A stretch of 64,000 nucleotides of DNA, taken from NCBI RefSeq assembly GCF_019039055.1, contig NZ_JAHOPB010000001.1, positions 2,170,001-2,234,000 of the forward strand. The letters are read 5' to 3'. This DNA comes from Reyranella humidisoli. GTDB taxonomy: Bacteria; Pseudomonadota; Alphaproteobacteria; Reyranellales; Reyranellaceae. Below the pieces are notes generated by a model, which saw only the letters and a list, made by a program, of their open reading frames with translations, ran no database searches and was not told where the DNA came from. Positions 27,283 through 35,595 of this stretch are shown in pieces; the stretch's first letter is position 1; every line of letters begins with the position of its first letter. Both the position numbers and the translations under genes were made by a program.

Positions 27283-28884
27283 ATGTCCCAGATTGATCGC
27301 ACTATTGCCGAGGCCGCGCGCGCGTGGCCGTTTGAAGAAGCCCGCAAGCTCGTCGCCCGCACCGGCGGCAAAGCGCCGGGCAAAGGCTATGTGCTGTTCG
27401 AGACCGGCTACGGCCCGTCGGGACTGCCGCATATCGGCACGTTCGGCGAGGTCGTGCGCACGACGATGGTGCGTCAGGCGTTCCGCCGGCTGTCCGATGT
27501 GCCGGCGCGCCTGTTCTGTTTCTCCGACGACATGGACGGCCTGCGCAAGGTGCCGGACAACGTCCCGAACAAGGAGATGCTGGCGGCCCATCTCGGCAAG
27601 CCGCTGACCGCGGTGCCCGATCCCTTCAGCAACGAGCATCCGAGCTTCGGCGCGGCCAACAACGCCCGGCTGCGCGCCTTCCTCGATTCGTTCGGCTTCG
27701 AGTACGAGTTCCAGTCGGCGACCGAGTGGTACAAGTCCGGTCGCTTCGACACGATGCTGCTCGCCATGCTGCGCCACTACGACGAGGTGCAGGCGGTCAT
27801 GCTGCCGACGCTCGGCGAGGAGCGCCGCGCGACCTATTCGATCTTCCTGCCGATCTCGCCAAAGACCGGCCGCGTGCTTCAGGTGCCCGTCATCAAGACC
27901 GATGCGGATGCCGGCACGATCGTCTATCGCGACGAGGACGGCACGATGGTCGAGACGCCGGTGACCGGCGGCAACGTCAAGCTGCAGTGGAAGGCCGACT
28001 GGGCGGGCCGCTGGTTCGCACTCGACGTCGACTACGAGATGTACGGCAAGGACCTGATCCCCTCGGCCGAACTCTCCGCGAAGATCGTGCGCATCCTGGG
28101 CGGCAAGCCGCCGGAGGGCTTCAACTACGAGCTCTTCCTCGACGAGGAAGGCAAGAAGATCTCCAAGTCGAAGGGCAACGGCCTCTCGGTCGAGGAATGG
28201 CTGCGCTACGCCTCGCCCGAATCGCTGTCGCTCTACATGCACCAGCAGCCGCGCCGTGCGAAGCGACTGCATTTCGACGTGATCCCGCGCGCCATCGACG
28301 ACTACCTCTCGCTGGTCGAGAAGCTGCCCAAGGAAGAGCCGGCGCGTGCGCTGGAGAATCCGGCCTGGCACATCCACGACGGCACCGCGCCCGCCAACTC
28401 GGCGGCCGGCGTCACCTTCGGCATGCTGCTGAACCTCGCGGGCGTTGCGAACACCGAGGACAAGGACGTCCTCTGGCAATACCTGCGCCGCTACGTGCCC
28501 GGCGCGACGCCCGAGAACGCGCCTTACCTCGACCGGCTGCTGGCCGGCGCGGTCGCCTACTACCAGGACTTCGTGAAGTCCTCGAAGAAGTTCCGCCTGC
28601 CCACCGACCGCGAGCGGCCGGCGCTCGAGGACCTGCTCGCGACGCTGCGCGGCATGTCCGAGGACGCCACCGCCGAGGCCATCCAGGAAGAGGTCTACGA
28701 GGCCGGCAAGCGTCACTTCGCCAAGGAAGAGCTGCGCCAGTGGTTCAAGACGCTCTACGAGGTGCTGCTCGGCAGCGAGCAGGGGCCGCGCATGGGCGCC
28801 TTCATCAAGCTCTACGGTCGCGACAATGTCGTGAAGCTGATCGAACGCGCGCTGGCTGGCGAGGATCTGGGCAAGGCAGCGTAG
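27283..28884 (+). CDS. lysS: Lysyl-tRNA synthetase, class I
   Basis: 533 residues. It charges tRNA-Lys using the class I Rossmann fold, not the class II fold of most bacteria. The HIGH-type motif is [12 protein letters not shown] near residue 45, and the KMSKS loop is [10 protein letters not shown] near residue 295. Class I LysRS is characteristic of archaea, spirochaetes and alphaproteobacteria, which supports the placement of the organism. The C-terminal alpha-helical cage domain is complete. No clear Shine-Dalgarno site precedes the ATG. Confidence 0.97.
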   Translation: MSQIDRTIAEAARAWPFEEARKLVARTGGKAPGKGYVLFETGYGPSGLPHIGTFGEVVRTTMVRQAFRRLSDVPARLFCFSDDMDGLRKVPDNVPNKEMLAAHLGKPLTAVPDPFSNEHPSFGAANNARLRAFLDSFGFEYEFQSATEWYKSGRFDTMLLAMLRHYDEVQAVMLPTLGEERRATYSIFLPISPKTGRVLQVPVIKTDADAGTIVYRDEDGTMVETPVTGGNVKLQWKADWAGRWFALDVDYEMYGKDLIPSAELSAKIVRILGGKPPEGFNYELFLDEEGKKISKSKGNGLSVEEWLRYASPESLSLYMHQQPRRAKRLHFDVIPRAIDDYLSLVEKLPKEEPARALENPAWHIHDGTAPANSAAGVTFGMLLNLAGVANTEDKDVLWQYLRRYVPGATPENAPYLDRLLAGAVAYYQDFVKSSKKFRLPTDRERPALEDLLATLRGMSEDATAEAIQEEVYEAGKRHFAKEELRQWFKTLYEVLLGSEQGPRMGAFIKLYGRDNVVKLIERALAGEDLGKAA

Positions 28885-28894
28885 GATTGGCGTT

Positions 28895-29551
28895 ATGAGC
28901 GACGGCGTTGTCTTCGACTACCTCAATCCCGATATCCCGCCCGGACTGCGGCTGCTCGACGTCCCGTTGATCCGCGCCAATCGCGATACCATCAAGGGTT
29001 ATGGCGAGGTCGTGCGTGACCCGAAGAAGCAGAAGATCGAGATCGTGCCGTGGCCGCTCAACGGCTCGCGCAAGCTCGATGCCGGCACCGGCATCGAGGG
29101 AGGCACGACCGAGGGCATCTTCACCTGTGAATGGCGGGGCAACGAGCTGATCGGCCGCAACGAGGCGGTCGGCGGCCACTACGTCATCGGCTTCCGCGAC
29201 CTTCCCGAGAAGGCCCAGCCCGGCGTGAAGCTGAGCAGGGGCCGCGTACTGCTGTGGCATTGCAACTATCATCCTGACGGCGGCCAGCTCTTCTGGCCAC
29301 TCGACGGCAAGCCGTTCGTCGTGCCGGTGGCGCTGCCGGGCGACGATCTCAAGCCGGAGACCTTCAAGGCCTTCTGGTCCGACGGCAGCGTCGGCATCTA
29401 CATCCATCCGGGCATCTGGCACGAGGGCGTGTTCCCGGTGCACGAGTCGGGCCGCTTCTTCGACAAGCAGGGCAAGGTTCATGCGCGCGTGAGCTGCGAC
29501 CTCGCGCGCGAGTTCGGCGTGCTGCTCAACGTCCCGCTGCCGCTGGGCTGA
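28895..29551 (+). CDS. Ureidoglycolate lyase-like protein
   Basis: 218 residues resembling the AllA/ureidoglycolate lyase family, a cupin-like beta barrel. The match is GVKLSRGRVLLWHCNYHPDG and, near the end, VGIYIHPGIWHEGVFPV, where His residues of the HPGIWH segment line the active site. True AllA proteins are about 160-170 residues, so this longer form may act on another carboxylate. No other purine degradation genes are near. It begins 10 bases after lysS and overlaps the convergent TetR gene by 26 bases. Confidence 0.7.
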   Translation: MSDGVVFDYLNPDIPPGLRLLDVPLIRANRDTIKGYGEVVRDPKKQKIEIVPWPLNGSRKLDAGTGIEGGTTEGIFTCEWRGNELIGRNEAVGGHYVIGFRDLPEKAQPGVKLSRGRVLLWHCNYHPDGGQLFWPLDGKPFVVPVALPGDDLKPETFKAFWSDGSVGIYIHPGIWHEGVFPVHESGRFFDKQGKVHARVSCDLAREFGVLLNVPLPLG

Positions 29552-30191
29552 AGCCCGCCGCGGCCTTGAACACCCTGGACAGGGCGGCGATCGCTTCAGG
29601 GCGTTCGATTGCGGCCTCATCCTGGGCCATTATCTCCCACACCGCTCCTTCCACGGCGGCGAGCGCCACTGCGAGCTGCAGGGGGGCGGTGGTCCCTGCG
29701 CCAGCCGCCGCGAGCTTGGCCTGAAGGGCCGGAACGAACCGGCGCGCTTCCTCGATGATCGTCTGGCGCCCCTGTACTTCGGGCAGCGCGTCGCGCAGCG
29801 CCAGCGAGACGTCGAGCCCCTTGCGCTTCTCGATCACGAAGGCGGCGATCGCGCGATCAACGGTCTCGCCGGGCGTTGCGGCGCCCGTCAGGTCGGCGGC
29901 GAGGACCGCGGCCAGGTAGGTGCGGGTGCGCTGGCGGATGATCTCGACGGCGATGGCATTTCGGTTGGGGAAGTACTGGTAGAGCGAGCCGACCGAGACG
30001 CCGGCCAGCGCCGCGATCCGCGTCGTCGTGCACGCGGCCCATCCGTCCTGCCGCAGAATGCGAATGGTCGCCTCGACGATGGCATCCACCGTCACGGTCG
30101 AGCGCGTCTGGATGGGCTTCTTGCGCGGTTTCAGGGCGGTCGGCACGGCGCGGCTCCGATGCGAATGGACGGTCGGCAGGCTGGTTTCCAT
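29526..30191 (-). CDS. TetR-family transcriptional regulator (paired with the SDR at 30222)
   Basis: 221 residues. The TetR helix-turn-helix lies at about residues 45-85: DAIVEATIRILRQDGW, TTRIAALAGVSVGSLYQYF, PNRNAIA. The ligand domain is divergent, as always. ATG 30191 is taken as start because the farther TTG at 30197 is less likely. A perfect palindrome (30187-30201) covers this start codon and lies 21 bases before the divergent SDR gene. The protein therefore probably represses itself and the SDR. The inducer is unknown. Confidence 0.9.
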   Translation of the reverse strand: METSLPTVHSHRSRAVPTALKPRKKPIQTRSTVTVDAIVEATIRILRQDGWAACTTTRIAALAGVSVGSLYQYFPNRNAIAVEIIRQRTRTYLAAVLAADLTGAATPGETVDRAIAAFVIEKRKGLDVSLALRDALPEVQGRQTIIEEARRFVPALQAKLAAAGAGTTAPLQLAVALAAVEGAVWEIMAQDEAAIERPEAIAALSRVFKAAAGFSPAAAGR

Positions 30192-30201
30192 TTTCAATGG
30201 A
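30187..30201. promoter_or_regulatory. Candidate TetR operator between divergent genes
   Basis: TCCATT-TTC-AATGGA, perfect 6-bp arms. It overlaps the TetR start codon and precedes the SDR start at 30222. Its position suggests autorepression and control of the SDR. Confidence 0.6.
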
Positions 30202-30221
30202 CGTCAGCCGGAGTCAAAGAA

Positions 30222-31169
30222 ATGACCGTCATCCATCTTGTCACCGGAGCCACCTCGGGGATCGGCCTCGAACTCGTGCGCCTGCTGCTCGCCGAACCTG
30301 CGAGCCATGTCATCGTGGGCGCCCGCCGGCCCGCGGAAGCGTCGGCGCTGCGCGGCGTCGCGGACGCAGGCCGCCTGCACATCCTGCCGCTCGATCTTTC
30401 TTCGCTCGCCTCGACGGTCGCGTTCGCCGACGCGGTGGCGATGCGCCTCCAGGGCAGGCGTCTCGCCTCCCTTGCCGCCAATGCCGGCCTCCAGAACGTG
30501 GGTGCTCGGCGAATGACGGTCGACGGCTACGAGGAGACCCTGCAGGCGAACTGGCTGGCGCACGCGGTGCTGATCGAGCGGCTGCTGCCGTTCCTCGAAC
30601 CGGGCGCGCCGGTCGCCTTCACCGCGAGCGGCACGCACGATCCTGCCGATACCGGCGCCCGCCTGTTCGGCTTCCGGGGCGGCGTCTATTCCGGAATCGA
30701 ACGGGTGGTCCGCGGCGAGCTCGACGACAGCGTGTCGGTGAAGCAGCAGGGCATGGACCGCTATGCCACGTCCAAGCTCGTCGCCATCCTGCATGTCTAT
30801 GCCCTTGCGCGTGGCACGCCCGCCGGAGGTCCGCGCTGGTTCGCCTTCGATCCCGGCCTGATGCCGGGCACGGGGCTGGCGCGTGACCGCTCCGCGATTG
30901 AACGCTGGGCCTGGTCGACCATCCTGCCGGTGCTGGCGCGGGCGATGCGCGGCGCCAGCACGCCGCGCCGCTCGGCCGCAACCTACGCAAGGGTGCTGAC
31001 CGGACGCCTGTTCCCGCAGGACAGCGGTGTGCATCTGGATTTCTCCGGCAGGCGGACGGCGAGCTCGACCGATTCCAATCGCCGGGAATGGCAGGACGAG
31101 GTCGCCGCGTTCGCACGCACGACGGCTCAGGGTTTGCGGCCGGCCGCTGCGGAGACGGCGCCGAGATAG
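30222..31169 (+). CDS. Short-chain dehydrogenase (SDR), protochlorophyllide-reductase-like class
   Basis: 315 residues. The cofactor motif is HLVTGATSGIGLEL, NAG appears in LAANAGLQN, and the catalytic dyad is in DRYATSKLVAI (Y-x3-K). The length and layout resemble retinol dehydrogenase/protochlorophyllide oxidoreductase-type SDRs. The substrate is unknown. ATG 30222 follows GGAG at a good distance; starts further up are out of keeping with the family. The gene is divergent from a TetR gene with a palindrome between, and its last 43 bases overlap a second TetR gene on the other strand. Confidence 0.9.
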   Translation: MTVIHLVTGATSGIGLELVRLLLAEPASHVIVGARRPAEASALRGVADAGRLHILPLDLSSLASTVAFADAVAMRLQGRRLASLAANAGLQNVGARRMTVDGYEETLQANWLAHAVLIERLLPFLEPGAPVAFTASGTHDPADTGARLFGFRGGVYSGIERVVRGELDDSVSVKQQGMDRYATSKLVAILHVYALARGTPAGGPRWFAFDPGLMPGTGLARDRSAIERWAWSTILPVLARAMRGASTPRRSAATYARVLTGRLFPQDSGVHLDFSGRRTASSTDSNRREWQDEVAAFARTTAQGLRPAAAETAPR

Positions 31170-31777
31170 GCGACGATCATCCGCACGATCTCGTCCTCGA
31201 AGCCACGGCTGGCGAGGAAGGGCTGCTCCTCCAGCACCGCGGCGCGCACGACTCCCATGAGGCTGCGCGATACCACGAACACCTGCTCGCGGGTGAGGGG
31301 GCCCAGCAGCGAGTTCGGGCCGCGCCCGACGGTTTCGCCGGCGCGGGCGATGAAAGCCGCGACCGGCGCCATCAGGGAGATCCCGCCATCTTGCGACAGG
31401 ATCGCCTGGATCACGGCCTTGCGCGCGCGTTGCCGGCCGCGAAAGGCATGGACGATTACCCGCACCATGGCGCGGATGCGTCCCTCGACCGACGGATCGA
31501 CCTCGCCCTGCAGCGCCCGTGCCACCTCTCCGAGGGCGGCCTCCATCTCCTCGCGGGCGAGCGCCATCACCAGCGCGTTCTTGTCGGCGAAGTACTGGTA
31601 GAGCGTGCCGATGCTCACGCCCGCCCGTTCGGCCACGGCGTTGGTGGTGAAAGCGGCCAGGCCGCCCTTCTCCAGAATCTGAGCGGCGGCCTCGACGATC
31701 GAGGCCACGGTCTCGGCCGAGCGGGTCTGGCGCGGCGTTCTTCGTTTCGTTTCAACGGGTTGGCGGCGAGTGGCCAT
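31127..31777 (-). CDS. TetR-family transcriptional regulator (paired with the hydroxylase at 31859)
   Basis: 216 residues. The helix-turn-helix is at about 20-65: SIVEAAAQILEKGGLAAFTT, then NAVAERAGVSIGTLYQYFAD and KNALV. The basic start MATRRQPVETKRRTPRQTRS is common in this family. ATG 31777 is chosen because the frame, although open for another 1.7 kb, then lies antisense to the hydroxylase and SDR genes. A perfect 8-bp inverted repeat at 31811-31829 sits between this gene and the divergent hydroxylase, which is the probable target. Confidence 0.92.
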   Translation of the reverse strand: MATRRQPVETKRRTPRQTRSAETVASIVEAAAQILEKGGLAAFTTNAVAERAGVSIGTLYQYFADKNALVMALAREEMEAALGEVARALQGEVDPSVEGRIRAMVRVIVHAFRGRQRARKAVIQAILSQDGGISLMAPVAAFIARAGETVGRGPNSLLGPLTREQVFVVSRSLMGVVRAAVLEEQPFLASRGFEDEIVRMIVAYLGAVSAAAGRKP

Positions 31778-31810
31778 GGCGGCACCGGGCAGGGGAAGGC
31801 GAGTAAGAGA

Positions 31811-31829
31811 ATATGAGCATCGCTCATAT
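31811..31829. promoter_or_regulatory. TetR operator candidate, perfect 19-bp dyad
   Basis: ATATGAGC-ATC-GCTCATAT, perfect 8-bp arms with a 3-base centre. It lies 34 bases upstream of the TetR start and 29 bases upstream of the divergent hydroxylase start. This is the standard size, symmetry and place for a TetR-family operator. Confidence 0.8.
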
Positions 31830-31858
31830 ATTCGACATCGGCAAACAAGGAGGCTGTC

Positions 31859-32749
31859 GTGCAGGCATTCGCCACTCTCTATCTCGTCATCCTGCCGCTC
31901 GTGCTGGCCGCGGCGCTGATCGAAGGCATCTGGCAGTCGCGGACCCGCGCTGAAGCGTATGACTGGAAATCCTGGGCCTGCTCGATCGCCGACCTCGCCG
32001 GTCGCCGCCTGCTGGCGTTCATTCCCTATACGCTGGCCGCACCCTGGCTCGACTGGATGTACGAGTATCGCCTGTTCACCCAGTCGCTCGACAGCGTCTG
32101 GTCTGTGGCGCTGCTCTTCGTCGGGCTCGAGTTCTTCTATTACTGGTTCCATCGCGCCAGCCACACGGTGCGCTGGTTCTGGTCCTCGCACTCGGTCCAT
32201 CACTCGCCGAACCAGTTCAACTTCGCCGCCGCCTATCGGCTGGGCTGGATCGGCCGCTTCACCGGCACGTCGTTCTTCTTCGCGCCGCTGGTGCTGCTGG
32301 GTTTCACGCCGCAGACGGTCCTGACGGCCCTGTTCCTGAACCTGCTGTACCAGTTCTGGATCCATGCCGACTGGATCCCAAGGCTCGGCTGGCTGGAATA
32401 CGTGCTCAACACCCCGTCTGCCCACCGCGTCCACCATGCGCGGAACCCGGAGTATCTCGACGCCAATTTCGGCGGCGTGCTGATCGTGTTCGACCGCCTG
32501 TTCGGGACCTACGTGGCCGAACGCGAGGCCGTGAAATGCGACTTCGGCCTGGTGTCTCCGGTCGTGTCTTCGCACAACCCGCTGGTGCTGAACTTCGGCC
32601 CCTGGATCGGGCTCGCGAAGGATCTCGCCTCGGCGAAGTCGATGCGCGAGGCCTGGATGTATCTGTTCGGCCCGCCCGGCTGGCGTGCCGACGGCGCGGG
32701 CCTCACCACCACCGAGATTCGCCGCGCGCATGCCGTACCGGCCGAATGA
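31859..32749 (+). CDS. Sterol desaturase / fatty acid hydroxylase family membrane enzyme
   Basis: 296 residues with four to five hydrophobic spans. The di-iron histidine clusters are all present: HRASH, HSVHHS and HRVHHARN, in the order and spacing of the FA_hydroxylase family, which use O2 to hydroxylate or desaturate lipids in the inner membrane. GTG 31859 is preceded by AAGGAGG. A divergent TetR gene with a strong operator candidate in the shared promoter region suggests induction by a lipid-like or toxic substrate. The exact lipid is unknown. Confidence 0.93.
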   Translation: MQAFATLYLVILPLVLAAALIEGIWQSRTRAEAYDWKSWACSIADLAGRRLLAFIPYTLAAPWLDWMYEYRLFTQSLDSVWSVALLFVGLEFFYYWFHRASHTVRWFWSSHSVHHSPNQFNFAAAYRLGWIGRFTGTSFFFAPLVLLGFTPQTVLTALFLNLLYQFWIHADWIPRLGWLEYVLNTPSAHRVHHARNPEYLDANFGGVLIVFDRLFGTYVAEREAVKCDFGLVSPVVSSHNPLVLNFGPWIGLAKDLASAKSMREAWMYLFGPPGWRADGAGLTTTEIRRAHAVPAE

Positions 32750-32830
32750 TCTTCGGCTCGGGGAGGCATGACTTAATCTCCCTTGAGCCAGCCGGTCGCC
32801 GCCGACAGATTGGCGGCAAAGGAGAACGCC

Positions 32831-33556
32831 ATGGCCAAGGACAAGGTCTGCGTCGTGATCGGCGCGGGCGATGCGACGGGCGGCGCGATCGCCCGCCGCT
32901 TCGCGCGCGAGGGCTACACCGCCGTCGTCACACGCCGCAGCGCCGACAAGCTGCAGTCGCTGGTGGCACGAATCGTGGAGGAGGGCGGCAAGGTCCATCC
33001 GTTCGGCTCCGACGCCCGCGACGAGGCGCAGGTCGAAGCGCTGTTCCGCCAGATCGAGACCGAGATCGGCGAGATCGAGGTCTTCGTGTTCAACATCGGC
33101 GGCAACGTCCGCTTCGACATCCGCGACACGACTCCGCGGGTCTACCGCAAGGTCTGGGAAATGACGGCCTTCGCCGGTTTCCTGACGGCGCGTGAAGCGG
33201 CGAAGGCGATGGTGCCGCGCGGGCGGGGCACGATGATCTTCACCGGGGCCACCGCCTCGATCCGGGGCGGCCGCGGCTTCTCGGCCTTCGCCGGCGGCAA
33301 GCATGCGGTGCGGGCGCTGGCGCAGTCGATGGCGCGCGAGCTGGGGCCGCAGAACATCCATGTCGCGCACGTCATCGTCGACGGCGCCATCGACACCGAG
33401 TGGATCAAGACCAATTTCCCCGACCGCTACAATGCCGGCCCCGACGCGATCCTCAATCCCGACGACATCGCCGAGACTTACTGGCAGCTTCATTGCCAGA
33501 AGCGCAGCGCCTGGACCTTCGAGATGGACATCAGGCCGTGGAAGGAAAACTGGTAG
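32831..33556 (+). CDS. SDR-family protein lacking the catalytic tyrosine
   Basis: 241 residues. The cofactor loop VVIGAGDATGGAIARRF departs from TGxxxGxG, and the active-site segment reads SAFAGGKHAVRALAQS, in which Phe stands where the catalytic Tyr of Y-x3-K is expected while Lys remains. NIGGN replaces the usual NNAG. I recall related SDRs with F-x3-K from other alphaproteobacteria, so this is probably a stable subgroup and not a broken gene. A normal reductase reaction is doubtful. ATG 32831 follows GGAGAACGCC; it lies 81 bases after the hydroxylase gene. Confidence 0.85.
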   Translation: MAKDKVCVVIGAGDATGGAIARRFAREGYTAVVTRRSADKLQSLVARIVEEGGKVHPFGSDARDEAQVEALFRQIETEIGEIEVFVFNIGGNVRFDIRDTTPRVYRKVWEMTAFAGFLTAREAAKAMVPRGRGTMIFTGATASIRGGRGFSAFAGGKHAVRALAQSMARELGPQNIHVAHVIVDGAIDTEWIKTNFPDRYNAGPDAILNPDDIAETYWQLHCQKRSAWTFEMDIRPWKENW

Positions 33557-33564
33557 CCAAACCT

Positions 33565-33692
33565 CCGTCGTCTCGACCGGAGCCTCGCGCAGCGAGGCGT
33601 AGCGGAGAGACCTTCTCTCGACGATTAGCTGGCTATTTGTAGAGAGAAGGTCTCTCCACTTCGCGCCTTCGGCGCTCCGGTCGAGACGACGG
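33565..33692. repeat. Nested palindromic intergenic repeat, copy 3
   Basis: Outer arms of 19 bases (33565-33583 and 33674-33692, CCGTCGTCTCGACCGGAGC) and inner arms of 16 bases (33604-33619 and 33642-33657, GGAGAGACCTTCTCTC) are both perfect. Together they can fold into one 128-base hairpin filling the space between two convergent genes. It may serve as a two-way terminator. Confidence 0.9.
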
Positions 33693-33706
33693 TTTATATA
33701 TAACTA

Positions 33707-34675
33707 CTATGCCACCGCGCGCAGCTTCAGCAGCGACAGCATCATGTCGATGGTCGGCGTCGCGACGCCGGCAAGTTCGCTGAGGTCGGCGATCGAATCG
33801 GCCAGTGCGTCGATCTCGAGCGGCTTGCCGGCCTGAAGGTCGGTCAGCATCGACATCTTGTGGTCGCCCAGTCCGACCGTGAACTCGATGCGCTTCTCCA
33901 TCGGCGTCGCCATGGTCGCGCCGAACTTCGCCGCGACCGCCTCGGCCTCCGTCATCATGCGGCGAGCGATGTCCACGGCGCCCGGGCTGCAGCCGATCCC
34001 GCCATTGTCGGCGAGCGTCAGGACCGCAATGGGATTCCAAGTCAGGCTGTTGATCATCTTGCTCCAGATCTCGGCGCGGATGTCGGATTTCACCGGCGCC
34101 TTGAGGCCGGCCTCGTTCATCGCGGCGCTGAGCGCCGTCACCCGCGGCGAGGCCGAGCCGTCGGGTTCGCCGAGCGGCAGGTAGCAGACCTCATTCTCGA
34201 GATGCGCCACGCCGGGCGCGGGCACGACGCCGCCCGCCCAATAGGCGCAGCCCAGCGCCCGCTCGGGCCCGAACATCGACCATTGCCGGCCATCGGGATC
34301 CATCCGCTTCAGCCGGCTGCCCTCGAACGGGCCGCCGAGCTTGTGGAAGAACCAGTAGGGCGCGCCCGTGGTCGGCGGGATCAGCGCCGTTTCCGGTCCC
34401 AGCAACGGAAGCACCTTGTCGAGCACCGCAAGATACTGGTGCGTCTTGAGGGTGATGAACACGACGTCCTGGGGCCCGAGCTCGGCCGGATCGTCCGTCG
34501 CGTTCACCTTCACGGTGAAATCCTCGTGCGGCGAGATCAGGCGCAACCCGTTCCGGCGGATGGCGTCGAGATGGGCGCCGCGTGCGATCAGGCTGACTTC
34601 GACACCTTTCACGCGTGCGAGGTGGGCGCCGATGATTCCGCCGATCGACCCGGCGCCGTAGAGGCAGATTTTCAT
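33707..34675 (-). CDS. 2-dehydropantoate 2-reductase family (PanE/ApbA-like)
   Basis: 322 residues. The N-terminal Rossmann motif is MKICLYGAGSIGGIIGAHLA, and VFITLKTHQ matches the PanE pattern with the catalytic Lys region. The C-terminal helical domain has MINSLTWNPIAVLTLAD, close to the K-x-x-x-N-x3-N pattern of ketopantoate reductases. It may make pantoate from ketopantoate with NADPH, but paralogues with other 2-oxo acid substrates are common. It has no pantothenate genes nearby, so the symbol is withheld. Confidence 0.9.
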   Translation of the reverse strand: MKICLYGAGSIGGIIGAHLARVKGVEVSLIARGAHLDAIRRNGLRLISPHEDFTVKVNATDDPAELGPQDVVFITLKTHQYLAVLDKVLPLLGPETALIPPTTGAPYWFFHKLGGPFEGSRLKRMDPDGRQWSMFGPERALGCAYWAGGVVPAPGVAHLENEVCYLPLGEPDGSASPRVTALSAAMNEAGLKAPVKSDIRAEIWSKMINSLTWNPIAVLTLADNGGIGCSPGAVDIARRMMTEAEAVAAKFGATMATPMEKRIEFTVGLGDHKMSMLTDLQAGKPLEIDALADSIADLSELAGVATPTIDMMLSLLKLRAVA

Positions 34676-34766
34676 GCCGCGAGCCTAGAGGCTTCACGGT
34701 CGATGCGGAACTGGCATCGCGTGCGGTCGTTGTATCGGGAACGCCTCGAGGGAGGAGAGACCAGCC

Positions 34767-35270
34767 ATGACCGCGCTGACCGTGGATACCAGCAAGCTCT
34801 GGGACATGATCAAGGACATCCGTTTCGGCATGCTGACCGTGCGTGGCGCTGACAGGAGTCTTTATTCGCGGCCGATGACGACGCAAAACGGCGAGGCCGA
34901 CCGTGGCGGCGTCATCTGGTTCTTCATGTCGCGTTCGGGCCAGCCGGTGGCCGATCTTACGCAGTCGCCGGACGTGAACGTGTCCTACGCCAATCCCGAG
35001 GCCGACAGCTATGTGTCGGTGAGCGGTTCGGCGCGCATCTTTGACGACCCGGTCAAGAAGAAGGAGCTGTGGAGCGCGGCTGCCAACGCCTGGTTCCCGG
35101 CCGGCGTCGACGATCCAGACCTTGCCCTGGTCGCCATCCTCGTGGCCCAGGCCGAGTATTGGGACGTGAAATCCAACAAGGCCGTCCAGATCTTCAAGCT
35201 CGCCAAGGCGGCCATCACCGGTGAACCTCCGGCTGACCTGGCGGAGCATCGCCGCGTCCGCATGCGCTGA
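34767..35270 (+). CDS. Pyridoxamine 5'-phosphate oxidase-like protein (general stress protein 26 type)
   Basis: 167 residues with the split-barrel flavin-binding fold. IKDIRFGMLTVRGADRSLYS at the start, VIWFFMSRSGQP, VNVSYANPEADSYVSVSG and YWDVKSNKAVQ are in the order seen in the general stress protein 26 family. These proteins bind FMN or F420-type cofactors; the reaction is unknown. The gene is divergent from the PanE-like gene with a 91-base spacer. Confidence 0.9.
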   Translation: MTALTVDTSKLWDMIKDIRFGMLTVRGADRSLYSRPMTTQNGEADRGGVIWFFMSRSGQPVADLTQSPDVNVSYANPEADSYVSVSGSARIFDDPVKKKELWSAAANAWFPAGVDDPDLALVAILVAQAEYWDVKSNKAVQIFKLAKAAITGEPPADLAEHRRVRMR

Positions 35271-35292
35271 CGCGGGAGGAGAGCGCTCCGGT

Positions 35293-35502
35293 CTATCGCC
35301 GGGGCGTTGTCGCCGCGCCCACGCCGGCGCCCACGGCGCCACCAACCAGCGCGCCCGGCAGCAGGCCGATCGGTGTAAGGGCTCCGATCAGCGCGCCCGT
35401 GCCTGCGCCGATGCCGCCTCCCGTCACGGCGCGTTGGCCCCAAGTATCGCCACAGGCGGCGAGGCTGAGCGCGAGGACGGAAACGGCGATCACTTTAATC
35501 AT
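35293..35502 (-). CDS. Small glycine-zipper lipoprotein
   Basis: 69 residues from ATG 35502, which follows GGAGCTG. The signal MIKVIAVSVLALSLAACG has a lipobox (LAAC), so Cys17 would be acylated. The mature part is short and dominated by Gly-rich small-residue repeats (VTGGGIGAGTGALIGALT, LVGGAVGAGVGAA), a glycine-zipper-like segment that may insert in or lie on the outer membrane. The upstream in-frame extension is not typical of a signal peptide. Its function is unknown. Confidence 0.8.
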   Translation of the reverse strand: MIKVIAVSVLALSLAACGDTWGQRAVTGGGIGAGTGALIGALTPIGLLPGALVGGAVGAGVGAATTPRR

Positions 35503-35595
35503 CTGTTCAGCTCCAGTTGCGGCTCGGAACGCAATCCCGCAGGGTCCCGTTCGAAGGGCACACAAACGTCTTCCACGGGCGAAAAGCTCCCATAA

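Noticed and set aside
31778..33493. N-terminal extension of the second TetR gene, frame open for 1.7 kb
   Set aside because: It runs antisense to the hydroxylase and SDR genes; a TetR protein of normal length begins at ATG 31777.
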